A stretch of DNA of 64,000 bases from Dryocola clanedunensis subsp. sulfonylureivorans (lineage in GTDB: Bacteria; Pseudomonadota; Gammaproteobacteria; Enterobacterales; Enterobacteriaceae), in the NCBI RefSeq assembly GCF_016756775.1, contig NZ_JAERMU010000013.1:62001-126000 (forward strand), given 5' to 3'. Below are positions 20,721 through 29,506 of this stretch, piece by piece; the stretch's first letter is position 1; every line of letters starts with the position of its first letter. Below the pieces are notes generated by a model. The model saw only the letters and a program-made list of their open reading frames with translations, was not told where the DNA came from and made no database searches. Both the position numbers and the translations under genes were made by a program.

Positions 20721-21912
20721 ACTCCTCCAGCATCTGTTGTCCACTGAATGATTTGCGGCTGGCGGCTTTAAAAGTCGGCAAGTCCATGGCAAAAACCTGC
20801 TGCGCCAGCTCGGCCTTTGCCATTTTCACCAGCTCAGGCACCTGCGCCTCGGTGAACGTTTTACCGCCTACTTTGCGCAGCACTTCGTCCGCCGCGTCGC
20901 TTTGAGTGGCGATAACCGGAACGCCAATGGATAACGCCTCACAGAGAATCAGCGGGTAATTATCCACCCGCGAGCTGAACACCAGCGAATCCATTTCGTT
21001 AAGCTCGCTCATCAGCGCTTTTTTATCGGTCATGTAGCCGTGGTTAACCACGTTCGCCCCGTTGAACGGCGAAAACTTGCCGAAGGTATGCAGCTCAATG
21101 TCATCCCCCAGCGCCATCAGCGTCTCAACCAGCTTTTGATTGGTTTTGCCGTCGTAGCGCAGGTCATGGGCGACCACCGCCACCTTCGGTCGGCCGTTGC
21201 TTTTCTGGGTTAACGGCAGTTCGGCGAGAATGGCTTCCGTCGCCACGTCGATACCGTTGTTGATGATCTTGCAGCGCCCTGCCCCGTAGATATGGTTGAA
21301 CGCGTCGGCAACGTGCTGGCTTGGCGAGATAAACTGGCAGCCCAGCACCAGCATTTCACGCAGCAGCTGGCGCTTGGTGTCTACCAGCAGGTGCGCCCGG
21401 TCGACCTTAACGGGCGGATAGTTGTTCAGCGACGGACATTTTCCGCAGCCGGTCTTCCAGCCTTCGCAGCCGTCGGTAAACGCGCAGCGGCCGGTGATGC
21501 TCCAGTGGTCGTGAAGCGTCCACACGAAAGTGACATCATTTTTGTGCGCCTTCACGCGCAGACAAAACTCAACCATCTTTTCAAGATTGAGCCAGTAGCT
21601 GTGCACAACGTGGAAGTGCAGCACAACCGGGCCGTTCTGGCGGGTGATTTTACGATAGAGGTTATTCAGGTTGCCGAACGGGTCGCGGTTAAAAAAGCGG
21701 AACAGCACGATGTTGGCAATGGAGGTCAGGCGCGGCGTATGTTTCTCGACGGCCTGATACTTATCGTGGCTGGCGCTTTTTTTACCGCCCTTACCGTAAC
21801 CATAAATAAAGCGGGAGGACATTCCAGCCAGGCGGGCGCGCTGATGAAGATCGAGCGCCACGCCGGCAGCCCCGCCCTCAGCCAGCCGCACGTTGAATTG
21901 CATGATATTCAT
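20695..21912 (-). CDS. wcaC: Colanic acid glycosyltransferase WcaC
   Basis: WcaC is a GT4-type glycosyltransferase of the colanic acid pathway. The 405 residues match E. coli exactly. N-terminal MNIMQFNVRLAEGGAAGVAL and the middle WTLHDHWSITGRCAFTDGC are distinctive. The C-terminal donor domain has VFSSRVDNYPLILCEALSIG with the catalytic Glu. It overlaps wcaB upstream by four bases and wcaD downstream by 26. Confidence 0.94.
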   Translation of the reverse strand: MNIMQFNVRLAEGGAAGVALDLHQRARLAGMSSRFIYGYGKGGKKSASHDKYQAVEKHTPRLTSIANIVLFRFFNRDPFGNLNNLYRKITRQNGPVVLHFHVVHSYWLNLEKMVEFCLRVKAHKNDVTFVWTLHDHWSITGRCAFTDGCEGWKTGCGKCPSLNNYPPVKVDRAHLLVDTKRQLLREMLVLGCQFISPSQHVADAFNHIYGAGRCKIINNGIDVATEAILAELPLTQKSNGRPKVAVVAHDLRYDGKTNQKLVETLMALGDDIELHTFGKFSPFNGANVVNHGYMTDKKALMSELNEMDSLVFSSRVDNYPLILCEALSIGVPVIATQSDAADEVLRKVGGKTFTEAQVPELVKMAKAELAQQVFAMDLPTFKAASRKSFSGQQMLEEYVSFYQNL

Positions 21913-22397
21913 TTAAGTACCTTTACTCGCGCTTTCTCACCTACCACCAGCGCGTTGTCCGGCACGCTGTCCAGCACGACGCTGCCCGCGCCAACGGTGA
22001 CGTTATTCCCTAACGTGATATCGCCAATAATAATGACGTTGGCCCCCAGCTCGACGCCGTTGCCGATAACCGGACACGCCAGGCTCTGCCCGCGGTTACC
22101 GATGGTCACCCCGTGGCGAATAGTGAAATCGTCTCCGGCAACCACGAACTTGTTGATGACCACGGCGTAACCGTGGTGGATCACAAAACGACGTCCGATA
22201 GTCGCTGCCGCCTGAATTTCATAGCCAAACAGGCACTCGGTGATAAAGCGATAGGCCAGCAGAACGGGAGCCGCCCACAGATTATTCATGACGTTTTTTT
22301 TGCGCCATACCGAACAGAAATGGGCGATGCGGTAGGCCAGTACCATGCAGCAGGGGCGCAGGCTCCAGGAGTTGGCTCGCAGATCTTCCAGCACCAT
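21909..22397 (-). CDS. wcaB: Colanic acid acetyltransferase WcaB
   Basis: WcaB is a serine-acetyltransferase-like hexapeptide protein that acetylates the repeat unit. It has 162 residues, as in E. coli. Hexapeptide rungs run from about residue 60 (AAATIGRRFVIHHGYAVVIN) through GDDFTIRHGVTIGNRGQS, with the probable catalytic His, to LGNNVTVGAGSVVLDSVPDN. Its ATG overlaps the wcaA stop by one base and its stop overlaps the wcaC start. Confidence 0.93.
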   Translation of the reverse strand: MVLEDLRANSWSLRPCCMVLAYRIAHFCSVWRKKNVMNNLWAAPVLLAYRFITECLFGYEIQAAATIGRRFVIHHGYAVVINKFVVAGDDFTIRHGVTIGNRGQSLACPVIGNGVELGANVIIIGDITLGNNVTVGAGSVVLDSVPDNALVVGEKARVKVLK

Positions 22398-23245
22398 TAT
22401 TTCCCCCGCAGCCCGTCAGCCAGGCGCTTGGTGTTACGCACGGTCAACAGCGCCATCAGCGTGCGCAGCGACATGCGCTTGTTGCGGATCTGATAGAGGG
22501 TAAACAGCTGGTATTTCTTGCTGGCGCGGTCAAATTTATCTTTATGTTTGCGGTAGAAATGGAAGTAGCCGGCAAATTTTTTCGGGGATTTGGTTATCTG
22601 CATTTCACCGTGGTTGATGTGCAGGATCTGCGTGGCCTCTTCGACCTTCCACGGCTGGCCGAACTCCACCACCATGCGCAGGAAAATATCGTAGTCCTGA
22701 GCGGCCGCCAGATGCGTATCGAACAGGCAGTGCTTAAAGCGCTCGGCGCTGGTAAAGACCTGGTTGCCGATAATATTGCGCTTGTAAAACAGCTTCAGGG
22801 AAAACGGTGATTTCGGGTACAGCGGCAGGCTGGTCGGCTGGGAGTAGACCTGCCCTTCGCAGACATAGTCATTGGCATACAGAAACGCATGGGTGACCAG
22901 CTGATGTTTGTGCGCAAGGAACACGGACAGGCGGTCCGGCGTCCATTCGTCATCGTCATCGATACCGGTAATAAACTCTCCGCTCGCCTGCCCAATCGCC
23001 TGATTGCGTACCGCGCAGGCGCCGGAGTTAAAGTCATTGCGGGTATAGCGCACACGCTTATCACCCAGCTCTTCGACAAACTGCTGAAGCTGCTCGTAAG
23101 AGGAGGAGCAGTCATCGACGATGAACATTTCCCAGTTATCGAAATCCTGGCGCAGCACCGATTTAATGGCGCGGATCGCCAGCTGCTGGCGATTCCAGGT
23201 CGGCATATAAATAGAAATTAACGGGCGCGATGCGGTGGTATTCAT
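22397..23245 (-). CDS. wcaA: Colanic acid glycosyltransferase WcaA
   Basis: WcaA is a GT2-family glycosyltransferase. The ATG at 23245 (MNTTASRPLISIYMPTWNR) has GGGGA six bases upstream and gives 282 residues against 279 in E. coli; a TTG four codons earlier overlaps that site and is rejected. Motifs are ISIYMPTWNRQQLAIRAIKS, MFIVDDCSSSYEQLQ and FITGIDDDDEWTPDRLSVFL, the Asp cluster binding the metal and nucleotide sugar. It is the first gene after the REP-containing gap that separates the wza-wzb-wzc export genes from the wca genes. Confidence 0.93.
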   Translation of the reverse strand: MNTTASRPLISIYMPTWNRQQLAIRAIKSVLRQDFDNWEMFIVDDCSSSYEQLQQFVEELGDKRVRYTRNDFNSGACAVRNQAIGQASGEFITGIDDDDEWTPDRLSVFLAHKHQLVTHAFLYANDYVCEGQVYSQPTSLPLYPKSPFSLKLFYKRNIIGNQVFTSAERFKHCLFDTHLAAAQDYDIFLRMVVEFGQPWKVEEATQILHINHGEMQITKSPKKFAGYFHFYRKHKDKFDRASKKYQLFTLYQIRNKRMSLRTLMALLTVRNTKRLADGLRGK

Positions 23246-23299
23246 GACAGTCCCCAAAAAAGTCTCGTTGATGAGAAAAGTACAGCGCTGCTGTCTGAT

Positions 23300-23376
23300 G
23301 GTGGATGGCGCTGTCGCTTATCCACCCTACCAGTGCGAAACTTAGGGCGGATAAGCAGCGCGTCATCCGCCGCCCG
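23300..23376. repeat. REP/BIME-like pair between wzc and wcaA
   Basis: Two inverted units face each other: GGTGGATGGCGCTGTCG to CTTATCCACCCTAC, then TAGGGCGGATAAGCAGCG to CGTCATCCGCCGCCC. They fill much of the 139-bp gap that divides the export genes from the sugar-transfer genes of the operon. Confidence 0.85.
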
Positions 23377-23384
23377 GCACAGGC

Positions 23385-25553
23385 TTATTTAGAGTCAGAT
23401 TTATATTCGTACTCGTAGTAACCGTAATCCTGATACCCCGTCGCACGACGGAAGATGGAGTTCAGGATCACCCCGCGCACGTGGATGCCATTCTGTTCGA
23501 AGCGGCTCATACTGGTTTCGACTTCTTTAAGGGTATTCACCGCGTAGCGCGCCACCATCAGCGTGGTGCCCGCGTGGCGGCCAACTATGGCGGCGTCGGT
23601 AACGGCCAGGATTGGCGGAGTATCGATCAGCACCAGGTCATAGTTCTGGCTCGCCCATTTCACCAGCTCGCCGAAACGGTCGCTCATCAGCAGTTCTGAA
23701 GGATTCGCTGGCACCTGGCCACGCGGGATAAGATCGAAGTTCGGTACCGAGGTTTTTTGCGTACAGCGCGTGATATCTCCCAGGCCGGAAAGCACCTCCG
23801 CCAGTCCGTTGACATTGGTCGTTCCCAGCAGCTCATGGGTGTAGCCCTTACGCATATCGCAGTCGATAAGCAGGACGCGCTTATTGGTCTGGCTGATGAC
23901 CGCGGCAAGGTTGGCACAGACAAACGTTTTACCGATGGACGGGCTGACCCCGGTCAACATCAGCACGTTGTTCGAGGCCTGCATCATGGCGAAGTGCAGG
24001 CTGGTACGCAGGCTGCGGATGGCTTCAATGGCCAGATCCGTCGGGTTACCCACCGCCAGCAGCTGGCTTTGCTTGTTACGTCTGGCCCCTTTGACGCCCA
24101 GCACCGTGGCGTTGTCGCGGGATTTCTGCCATTCGGACAGCGGGATGCTGGCATAGACGCTAAGACCCGCCTCTTCCAGTACCGCCGGGCTTTCAATGCC
24201 ACGGTTGAACAGGGAGCGCAGCAGCACGCCGACAATGGACAGAATCAACCCAAGAATAATGGCCCCAAGAATGATTAACGCCTTTTGCGGCTTCACAACC
24301 CCTGGCTGAGTAATCGCGGAGTCGACGATGCGGACGTCCCCGACCGTGCTGGCCTCGGTGATTTTCAGCTCCTGCTGTTTGTTCAGCAGCTGCATATAAA
24401 CCTGCTGGCCGGACTCCACGTCGCGGGTCAGACGCACGATCTCCTGCTGCGTTTTTGGCATCTGGGTGACGCGGCCGTTGAGACGAGCTTTTTCATCTTC
24501 CAGCGTCTTACGCTTTTCCAGCAGCGTGCGGTACGCCGGGTGCGCTTTGGTGTAGAGCTTGGAGATTTCGGCCTCTTTGAAGGTCAGCTCGTTGAGCTGG
24601 GCATCAATGTTGACCATGGTGTCGAGAACGGATTTGGCCTCAAGGGAGAGATCCACCGAATCCTGCTGCTGGCGGTAGGCGTTCAGCTTGTTCTCCGCGT
24701 CGTCAAGACGGGTGCGGACGTCCGGCAGCTGCTCGGCAAGGAACTTAAGGCTCTTCGCCGCCTCTTCGGATTTGCGCTGAACGTTCTGCTCGAGGTAGTT
24801 GCGGGTAATGCTGTCGAGGATAGCGCGGATCTGGTCTTTGTCTTCACCGGTATAAGAGAGGCTAAGCACGCCCGTATCTTTGCCGTTTTCAGCCACGGTC
24901 AGGTTGCCCTGAAGCTGGTTTATCATGCCCAGCGTGGAGTATTTAGTGACGGTAAAGGTATCACCAACCTGAGCTTTAATGGCGTCAACCGCCATCGAAA
25001 TGCCCGCTTTTTCCAGCGGCTGGCCAACCTGGCCTTTGGCGCTGAAGCCGTTATCGCTGGTCAGCAGGTACTGGGTCGGGCTAAGCACTTCGACGGTAAA
25101 GGTGTCTTTGCCCATACCGGCGGGCAGATTGAAGCTGCTGACCTTTACCGTGTCGTTCTGGCGCCCGTGCAGGCGATCCCAGCCCGCGCCAAACAGCCAG
25201 AAGGTGTTTTTGACGACCGAAATATCCAGGTTAAGGTCATCAACGGTTTTGCCCATCACCAGGCGCGACTGGATCAGCTGCATTTCGGCAGCGGACGCAG
25301 GCGGCTTGTTGGAGAGCGCCGAGTTAATGTCGTTAACCAGGGAATTCCCGGCGTTCTGTTCGATCTGCACCAGCGCATCCGCTTTATAGATAGGCGTAGC
25401 AAACAGAGCATAAACCGCGGCCAGCAGTGCAAATACCGCAGTAATGCCCAGCACCCACCAGCGGGCTTCAAGCACGGTGCCAAACAGACGGCCAATATCA
25501 ATTTCGTCGTTGCCCTCGGTCGAGGCGCTCGAACGGTGTACTTTGTCAGTCAT
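23385..25553 (-). CDS. wzc: Tyrosine-protein kinase and polysaccharide co-polymerase Wzc
   Basis: Wzc is an inner-membrane BY-kinase that controls chain length and export of colanic acid together with Wza. The 722 residues have an N-terminal Wzz domain with a first helix near residues 30-50 (WWVLGITAVFALLAAVYALF) and periplasmic coiled coils around 260-420. A second helix lies near 430 (ALIILGAIILGLILSIVGV). The cytoplasmic kinase domain has Walker A TGVSPSIGKTFVCANLA, A' LLIDCDMRKGYTHELLG and B VLIDTPPILAVTDA. The C-terminal tyrosine cluster has Tyr at 707, 710, 712, 713, 715 and 717. It follows wzb by 2 bp; Wzb dephosphorylates this cluster. Confidence 0.96.
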   Translation of the reverse strand: MTDKVHRSSASTEGNDEIDIGRLFGTVLEARWWVLGITAVFALLAAVYALFATPIYKADALVQIEQNAGNSLVNDINSALSNKPPASAAEMQLIQSRLVMGKTVDDLNLDISVVKNTFWLFGAGWDRLHGRQNDTVKVSSFNLPAGMGKDTFTVEVLSPTQYLLTSDNGFSAKGQVGQPLEKAGISMAVDAIKAQVGDTFTVTKYSTLGMINQLQGNLTVAENGKDTGVLSLSYTGEDKDQIRAILDSITRNYLEQNVQRKSEEAAKSLKFLAEQLPDVRTRLDDAENKLNAYRQQQDSVDLSLEAKSVLDTMVNIDAQLNELTFKEAEISKLYTKAHPAYRTLLEKRKTLEDEKARLNGRVTQMPKTQQEIVRLTRDVESGQQVYMQLLNKQQELKITEASTVGDVRIVDSAITQPGVVKPQKALIILGAIILGLILSIVGVLLRSLFNRGIESPAVLEEAGLSVYASIPLSEWQKSRDNATVLGVKGARRNKQSQLLAVGNPTDLAIEAIRSLRTSLHFAMMQASNNVLMLTGVSPSIGKTFVCANLAAVISQTNKRVLLIDCDMRKGYTHELLGTTNVNGLAEVLSGLGDITRCTQKTSVPNFDLIPRGQVPANPSELLMSDRFGELVKWASQNYDLVLIDTPPILAVTDAAIVGRHAGTTLMVARYAVNTLKEVETSMSRFEQNGIHVRGVILNSIFRRATGYQDYGYYEYEYKSDSK

Positions 25554-25555
25554 TG

Positions 25556-25999
25556 TTATCCCTGATGAGCGTTGAGTGCGTTAGCCCACTTCTGGGCGGA
25601 AAGGTCGAGAAGCTCGTAAACCGCTTCGAAAGCGTCGCGGCTTTTGCGATACGGGTCCGGGATCTCCCGCTCCGCATCCCAGTGACCAAACAGCATCACT
25701 TTGCCGCGCATCTCGGGCGCCATTTCGCAGATGGCGGAAATATGACGCTTCTCCATCGTCAGGATCAGGTCGTAATCGCGGCACATACGGCCTGAGACCT
25801 GGCGGGCGCAGTGCCCATCCAGAGAGAGATTGTGCTGCTGCGCCACGCGAACGGCACCGTCATCGGCCCCCTTCCCGACCAGCGCACCAAGCCCCGCAGA
25901 CTCGACGGTCAACCCGGGCTGATACGTCCTGAGCAGGCGTTCTCCCGTAGGGGAACGGCAAATGTTCCCCACACACACCACAAGAATTTTGTTAAACAT
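25556..25999 (-). CDS. wzb: Low-molecular-weight protein tyrosine phosphatase Wzb
   Basis: Wzb removes phosphate from the Wzc tyrosine tail, a cycle needed for polymer export. The 147 residues equal E. coli Wzb. The catalytic P-loop CVGNICRSPTGER (Cys-x5-Arg, Cys 9 to Arg 15) and the general-acid loop IPDPYRKSRDAFE near residue 115 are both present. It lies 6 bp after wza and 2 bp before wzc. Confidence 0.96.
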   Translation of the reverse strand: MFNKILVVCVGNICRSPTGERLLRTYQPGLTVESAGLGALVGKGADDGAVRVAQQHNLSLDGHCARQVSGRMCRDYDLILTMEKRHISAICEMAPEMRGKVMLFGHWDAEREIPDPYRKSRDAFEAVYELLDLSAQKWANALNAHQG

Positions 26000-26005
26000 A
26001 GCGCG

Positions 26006-27139
26006 TTACCATGTATGCAGATCGCTGGCGGTATCCGTCATATAACGAACGCCGCTGATGGTTGGCAGCAGCTGGTTGATCAGGCGGTTCCAGCGGGTGA
26101 CCGGTGCGGTCGTGACATAGACGACGTCGTACGGCTGCAGCTGGAACTCGGTGCCCATCACCAGCGATGTCGCATCGGACATATCCAGCTGATAGATATT
26201 GGCGATTTTGCCGCCCTGCTTCTCTTTCAGCGGTCGAATCACGAAGATGCCGCTGGCATTGGAGGCGGTCATGTCCAGCCCTTCCGCTTGCCCCAGCGCT
26301 TCGGTCAGCGTCATGCCGCTGAAGTCCATCTTCAGGGTGGTCTGTTTCTTCACTTCACCCATCACGAACACTTTCAGATCGTCGTTGCGCGGCACAAACA
26401 GGATATCGCCCGGATAAAGCAGGTGGTTCTGGCTCAGATCGCCGTTCTGCATCAGGGCCTGTAAAGAGATGCGTTTTTCCTGCCCGTTGTGGGTCAGCAC
26501 CACGTTGCGCCAGTCGGCGAGATCGGTCAGGCCGCCTGCGGCGTTAATCGCATCCAGAACCGTTAACGGCACGTTGGTAATAGGCTGTTGGCCAGATTTG
26601 TTTACCTGACCTGAGACATAGGCTTTCTGTGAGCGGAAGGCGGCGATATTAACGTCCACCTGCGGGTCAGCAATGTACTGCGCAAGGCGGCCGGTAATAT
26701 CACTACGGATCTCGGCAAGGGTTTTGCCGGTCACTTTTATCTTGCCCACGTACGGGTAGAACACGGTGCCGTCGGACTGCACCCAGTTACCCGCATCGCT
26801 TGAGCTGCGGTACTGACCGGCAGGCGTGGTCAACTCAGGGTGGTCCCAGACGGTGACGCTCAACACGTCACCCGGCCCGACGCGATATTGATATTGGGAG
26901 ATTTCCTGATCCAAAGACATATTCGGCTGTGCGACGGCAGGACGCACGCGTAATTGCTCAACGAGACGCGGCGTGAGGGGATAAACATTAACCATGCGAT
27001 CCAGATCGAAATCTGCATCCTGTTGCTTAATCACATCTTTCCCCATCGTGGACATATTGCTTCCGGGAAGAACTGTGCAACCGCTCATCAGGGTTACGGA
27101 TACCAATAAAGGCATCAATTTAAGTTTGTATTTTATCAT
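26006..27139 (-). CDS. wza: Outer-membrane polysaccharide export lipoprotein Wza
   Basis: Wza forms the octameric outer-membrane channel for colanic acid. The 377 residues compare with 379 in E. coli. The signal peptide ends in the lipobox LMSGC, so Cys 21 is the acylated residue. The polysaccharide export motif [20 protein letters not shown] lies near residue 85. Two SLBB domains follow ([20 protein letters not shown] and [17 protein letters not shown]). The C-terminal helix is amphipathic ([18 protein letters not shown]). It is first in the operon, behind JUMPstart. The ribosome site is weak, so translation may depend on leader structure. Confidence 0.95.
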   Translation of the reverse strand: MIKYKLKLMPLLVSVTLMSGCTVLPGSNMSTMGKDVIKQQDADFDLDRMVNVYPLTPRLVEQLRVRPAVAQPNMSLDQEISQYQYRVGPGDVLSVTVWDHPELTTPAGQYRSSSDAGNWVQSDGTVFYPYVGKIKVTGKTLAEIRSDITGRLAQYIADPQVDVNIAAFRSQKAYVSGQVNKSGQQPITNVPLTVLDAINAAGGLTDLADWRNVVLTHNGQEKRISLQALMQNGDLSQNHLLYPGDILFVPRNDDLKVFVMGEVKKQTTLKMDFSGMTLTEALGQAEGLDMTASNASGIFVIRPLKEKQGGKIANIYQLDMSDATSLVMGTEFQLQPYDVVYVTTAPVTRWNRLINQLLPTISGVRYMTDTASDLHTW

Positions 27140-27325
27140 TGAGTATTTATCACTATGGCAGAGTAATTATCCTGAGCGAATAAAATATGCGACCCATTAT
27201 CTCGCGGACGCACCAGAAAATTGAACATACTGACCGCAAAAAATAACGGGTATCAGTCTTAAATCTCGCTTATTTCCTGACATCTTATAGACAGAATAAT
27301 TGAGGCGTAAACTCTGGCTGTCAGG

Positions 27326-27363
27326 CAGGCTACCGCCCTTGGCTTACAGTCACCAAACTACTG
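27326..27363 (-). promoter_or_regulatory. JUMPstart element with ops site (colanic acid operon)
   Basis: On the minus strand the element reads CAGTAGTTTGGTGACTG, then TAAGCCAAGGGCGGTAGC. The 8-base ops core GGCGGTAG lies at 27337-27330. It diverges from the O-antigen copy at 2895-2933 in the 5' half but keeps the AAGCCA-x-GGGCGGTAG heart. It lies in the wza leader, where RfaH would be recruited to the operon. Confidence 0.9.
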
Positions 27364-27379
27364 AAAAGAAAGCAGATAA

Positions 27380-27410
27380 TAAGAGGACTCCGAAGCTAAG
27401 ATAAATCTGT
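27380..27410. promoter_or_regulatory. Candidate RcsAB boxes upstream of wza
   Basis: Two 14-mers resemble the RcsAB consensus TAAGAATATTCCTA: TAAGAGGACTCCGA (27380-27393, about 10 of 14) and TAAGATAAATCTGT (27397-27410, about 8 of 14). A third, TAAGATTAATATTA (27564-27577, about 10 of 14), lies further out. RcsAB activation of wza is well established in E. coli. Which of these is real here cannot be settled by eye in such AT-rich DNA. Confidence 0.35.
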
Positions 27411-27906
27411 AGTATTTATCTGCCCGCGGGAGTTACGAGTCATGAAGCGCTTAAGTGCCACACCAATTAATTATAAAAAATACATTCCTTACCAGACACT
27501 GATATCGATTGTTACAGCTAAGCCAGGGACAGGCAAGGCAGCAAATGACAAGAAACAGACTTTTAAGATTAATATTAAGCTCGCAAAACCTGTGTTTTAA
27601 GATTTTCTTTATATTGACAGCCTTTATATTAACAAGGGCATGGCCTTATACAGATATATCTTATATATATAACAAGCCGCATTATTTATTTAGCACCACA
27701 AGAAGTGTTCATTTTTTAATTATTTACCCTGGTTATTGCGCGGGAATATAAAAAACTCCGGCTCATTAATGCATCTTTATAAGATTAATCGCAGGGTGAT
27801 ATTGCATTTTAGTGAAGGGTTATCCATTCTTTCATTGTGGCAAAGCCTGGAAAACATCCGCTCGCCGCTGTGTTTCACTCACGACTTTGAGGATGCAAAA
27901 CGCCGT

Positions 27907-29487
27907 ATGGAATGGATTGCCGATCCTTCAATCTGGGCAGGCCTGGTCACGCTGATTGTTATCGAGCTGGTACTGGGTATCGATAACCTGGTATTCATTG
28001 CGATTCTTGCCGAAAAGCTCCCGCCCGCCCAGCGGGATAAAGCGAGGGTGACAGGGTTAGTGCTGGCGATGCTGATGCGCCTGCTGCTGCTGGCCTCCAT
28101 CTCCTGGCTTGTCACCCTGACGAAGCCGCTGTTTCAAATAGCCAGCTTTGGCTTCAGCGCCCGCGACTTAATTATGCTCGGCGGCGGTCTGTTCCTGATA
28201 TTTAAGGCGACCGTAGAGCTGAACGAACGGCTGGAAGGCAAAGACAGCGAAGCGCAAAACCAGCGCAAAGGGGCACGATTCTGGCCCGTCGTGGCACAAA
28301 TTGTGATTCTCGACGCCGTATTTTCACTGGATTCGGTGATCACCGCGGTGGGGATGGTTGACCACCTGGCGGTCATGATGGCGGCGGTGATTATCGCCAT
28401 CAGCCTGATGCTGCTGGCCAGTAAATCGCTCACGCGCTTTGTGAACAATCATCCAACGATTGTGATCCTCTGCCTGAGCTTCCTGCTGATGATTGGCTTT
28501 AGCCTTGTTGCGGATGGCTTCGGCTACCACATTCCAAAAGGCTATCTGTATGCCGCCATTGGCTTCTCGGTGGCGATTGAATCCTTAAACCAGCTGGCGA
28601 TTTTCAACCGCCGTCGTTTCCTGTCGGCAAATCAGTCGTTACGTCAGCGCACCGCCGAGGCGGTTTTAAGATTGTTGAACGGGAGAAAAGAAGAGGCGGA
28701 GCTGGATGCGCAAACGGCCTCGCTGATTGCTGACCACAGCCCGGAAGAGGACATCTTTAACCCGCAAGAGAAGCTGATGATAGAACGCGTGCTGAATCTT
28801 AACCAGCGTACGGTCAGCAGCATCATGACCTCGCGTCACGATGTCGAACATCTGAAGCTGAGCGATTCAGAAGCTCGCACTCGCGAGCTTCTGGTAAACA
28901 ATCAACATACCCGCATTGTGATAACCGACGACGGGGATGAGATCCTCGGCGTGGTACATGTTATTGATTTACTCACCCAGTCGCTCAACGGTGAGCCACT
29001 CAACGTCGAAACGTTGATTCGTCAACCGCTGGTCTTCCCGGAAATGCTGCCGCTGCTGCAGGCGCTGGAGCAGTTCCGCAACGCGCGCACGCATTTTGCT
29101 TTTGTGGTGGATGAGTTTGGTTCAGTGGAAGGCATTGTCACCTTAAGCGACGTAATGGAGACTATCGCGGGCAACCTGCCGAACGAAGTCGAAGAGATAG
29201 ATGCCCGGCACGATATTCAGAAAAATGCGGACGGCAGCTGGACGGCGAACGGCCATATGCCGCTGGAGGATTTGGTGCAATACATTCCCCTGCCGCTTGA
29301 TGAAAAACGCAGCTATCACACCATTGCAGGCTTGCTGATGGAGTACCTACAGCGCGTACCGGCTGCCGGTGAGGCGGTTAAGGTGGGAAGCTTTGAGCTG
29401 AAAACCCTGGTGGTTGAAAGCCACCGGGTGCAGAAGGTGCAAATTGTCCCGCTGGATGACGAAGAGAGCGAGTGGGAATACCCTTAA
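27907..29487 (+). CDS. yegH: TerC-family membrane protein with CBS and CorC domains (YegH)
   Basis: YegH is an inner-membrane protein of unknown transport role. I start at 27907 ([20 protein letters not shown]) because it aligns with the E. coli start and gives 526 residues against 527; the longer frame upstream runs through non-coding DNA. Residues 1-200 are a TerC domain with seven or so helices and [20 protein letters not shown] and [15 protein letters not shown], the acidic membrane motifs typical of the family. A CBS pair lies near 290-410 ([14 protein letters not shown]), and a CorC/HlyC domain ends the protein ([19 protein letters not shown]). The GAGG site is about 13 nt from the ATG, rather distant. 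Confidence 0.9.
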   Translation: MEWIADPSIWAGLVTLIVIELVLGIDNLVFIAILAEKLPPAQRDKARVTGLVLAMLMRLLLLASISWLVTLTKPLFQIASFGFSARDLIMLGGGLFLIFKATVELNERLEGKDSEAQNQRKGARFWPVVAQIVILDAVFSLDSVITAVGMVDHLAVMMAAVIIAISLMLLASKSLTRFVNNHPTIVILCLSFLLMIGFSLVADGFGYHIPKGYLYAAIGFSVAIESLNQLAIFNRRRFLSANQSLRQRTAEAVLRLLNGRKEEAELDAQTASLIADHSPEEDIFNPQEKLMIERVLNLNQRTVSSIMTSRHDVEHLKLSDSEARTRELLVNNQHTRIVITDDGDEILGVVHVIDLLTQSLNGEPLNVETLIRQPLVFPEMLPLLQALEQFRNARTHFAFVVDEFGSVEGIVTLSDVMETIAGNLPNEVEEIDARHDIQKNADGSWTANGHMPLEDLVQYIPLPLDEKRSYHTIAGLLMEYLQRVPAAGEAVKVGSFELKTLVVESHRVQKVQIVPLDDEESEWEYP

Positions 29488-29506
29488 CGGCCTCCCCGCT
29501 CGTTGT

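Larger units (their letters stand above)
27140..27906. promoter_or_regulatory. Divergent control region between wza and yegH
   Basis: This 767-bp gap is AT-rich and holds no credible gene. On the minus strand it contains the colanic acid JUMPstart (27326-27363), a 186-nt leader to wza, candidate RcsAB boxes (27380-27393, 27397-27410 and 27564-27577) and a perfect TATAAT at 27475-27470. Reading frames through it, including an 80-codon one at 27509-27751, look like chance. A long promoter region here is normal for wza in enterobacteria. Confidence 0.7.

Noticed and set aside
24285-25565. 426-codon plus-strand frame opposite wzc
   Set aside because: Shadow of wzc, which has clear kinase motifs on the other strand; no ribosome site or family resemblance.
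27509-27751. 80-codon plus-strand frame in the wza-yegH gap
   Set aside because: AT-rich, no good ribosome site, and it covers the predicted wza promoter. It has a hydrophobic stretch but nothing recognised.
27736-27906. 57-codon N-terminal extension of yegH
   Set aside because: The E. coli protein starts at MEWIADPS, and the extension is non-coding in character.
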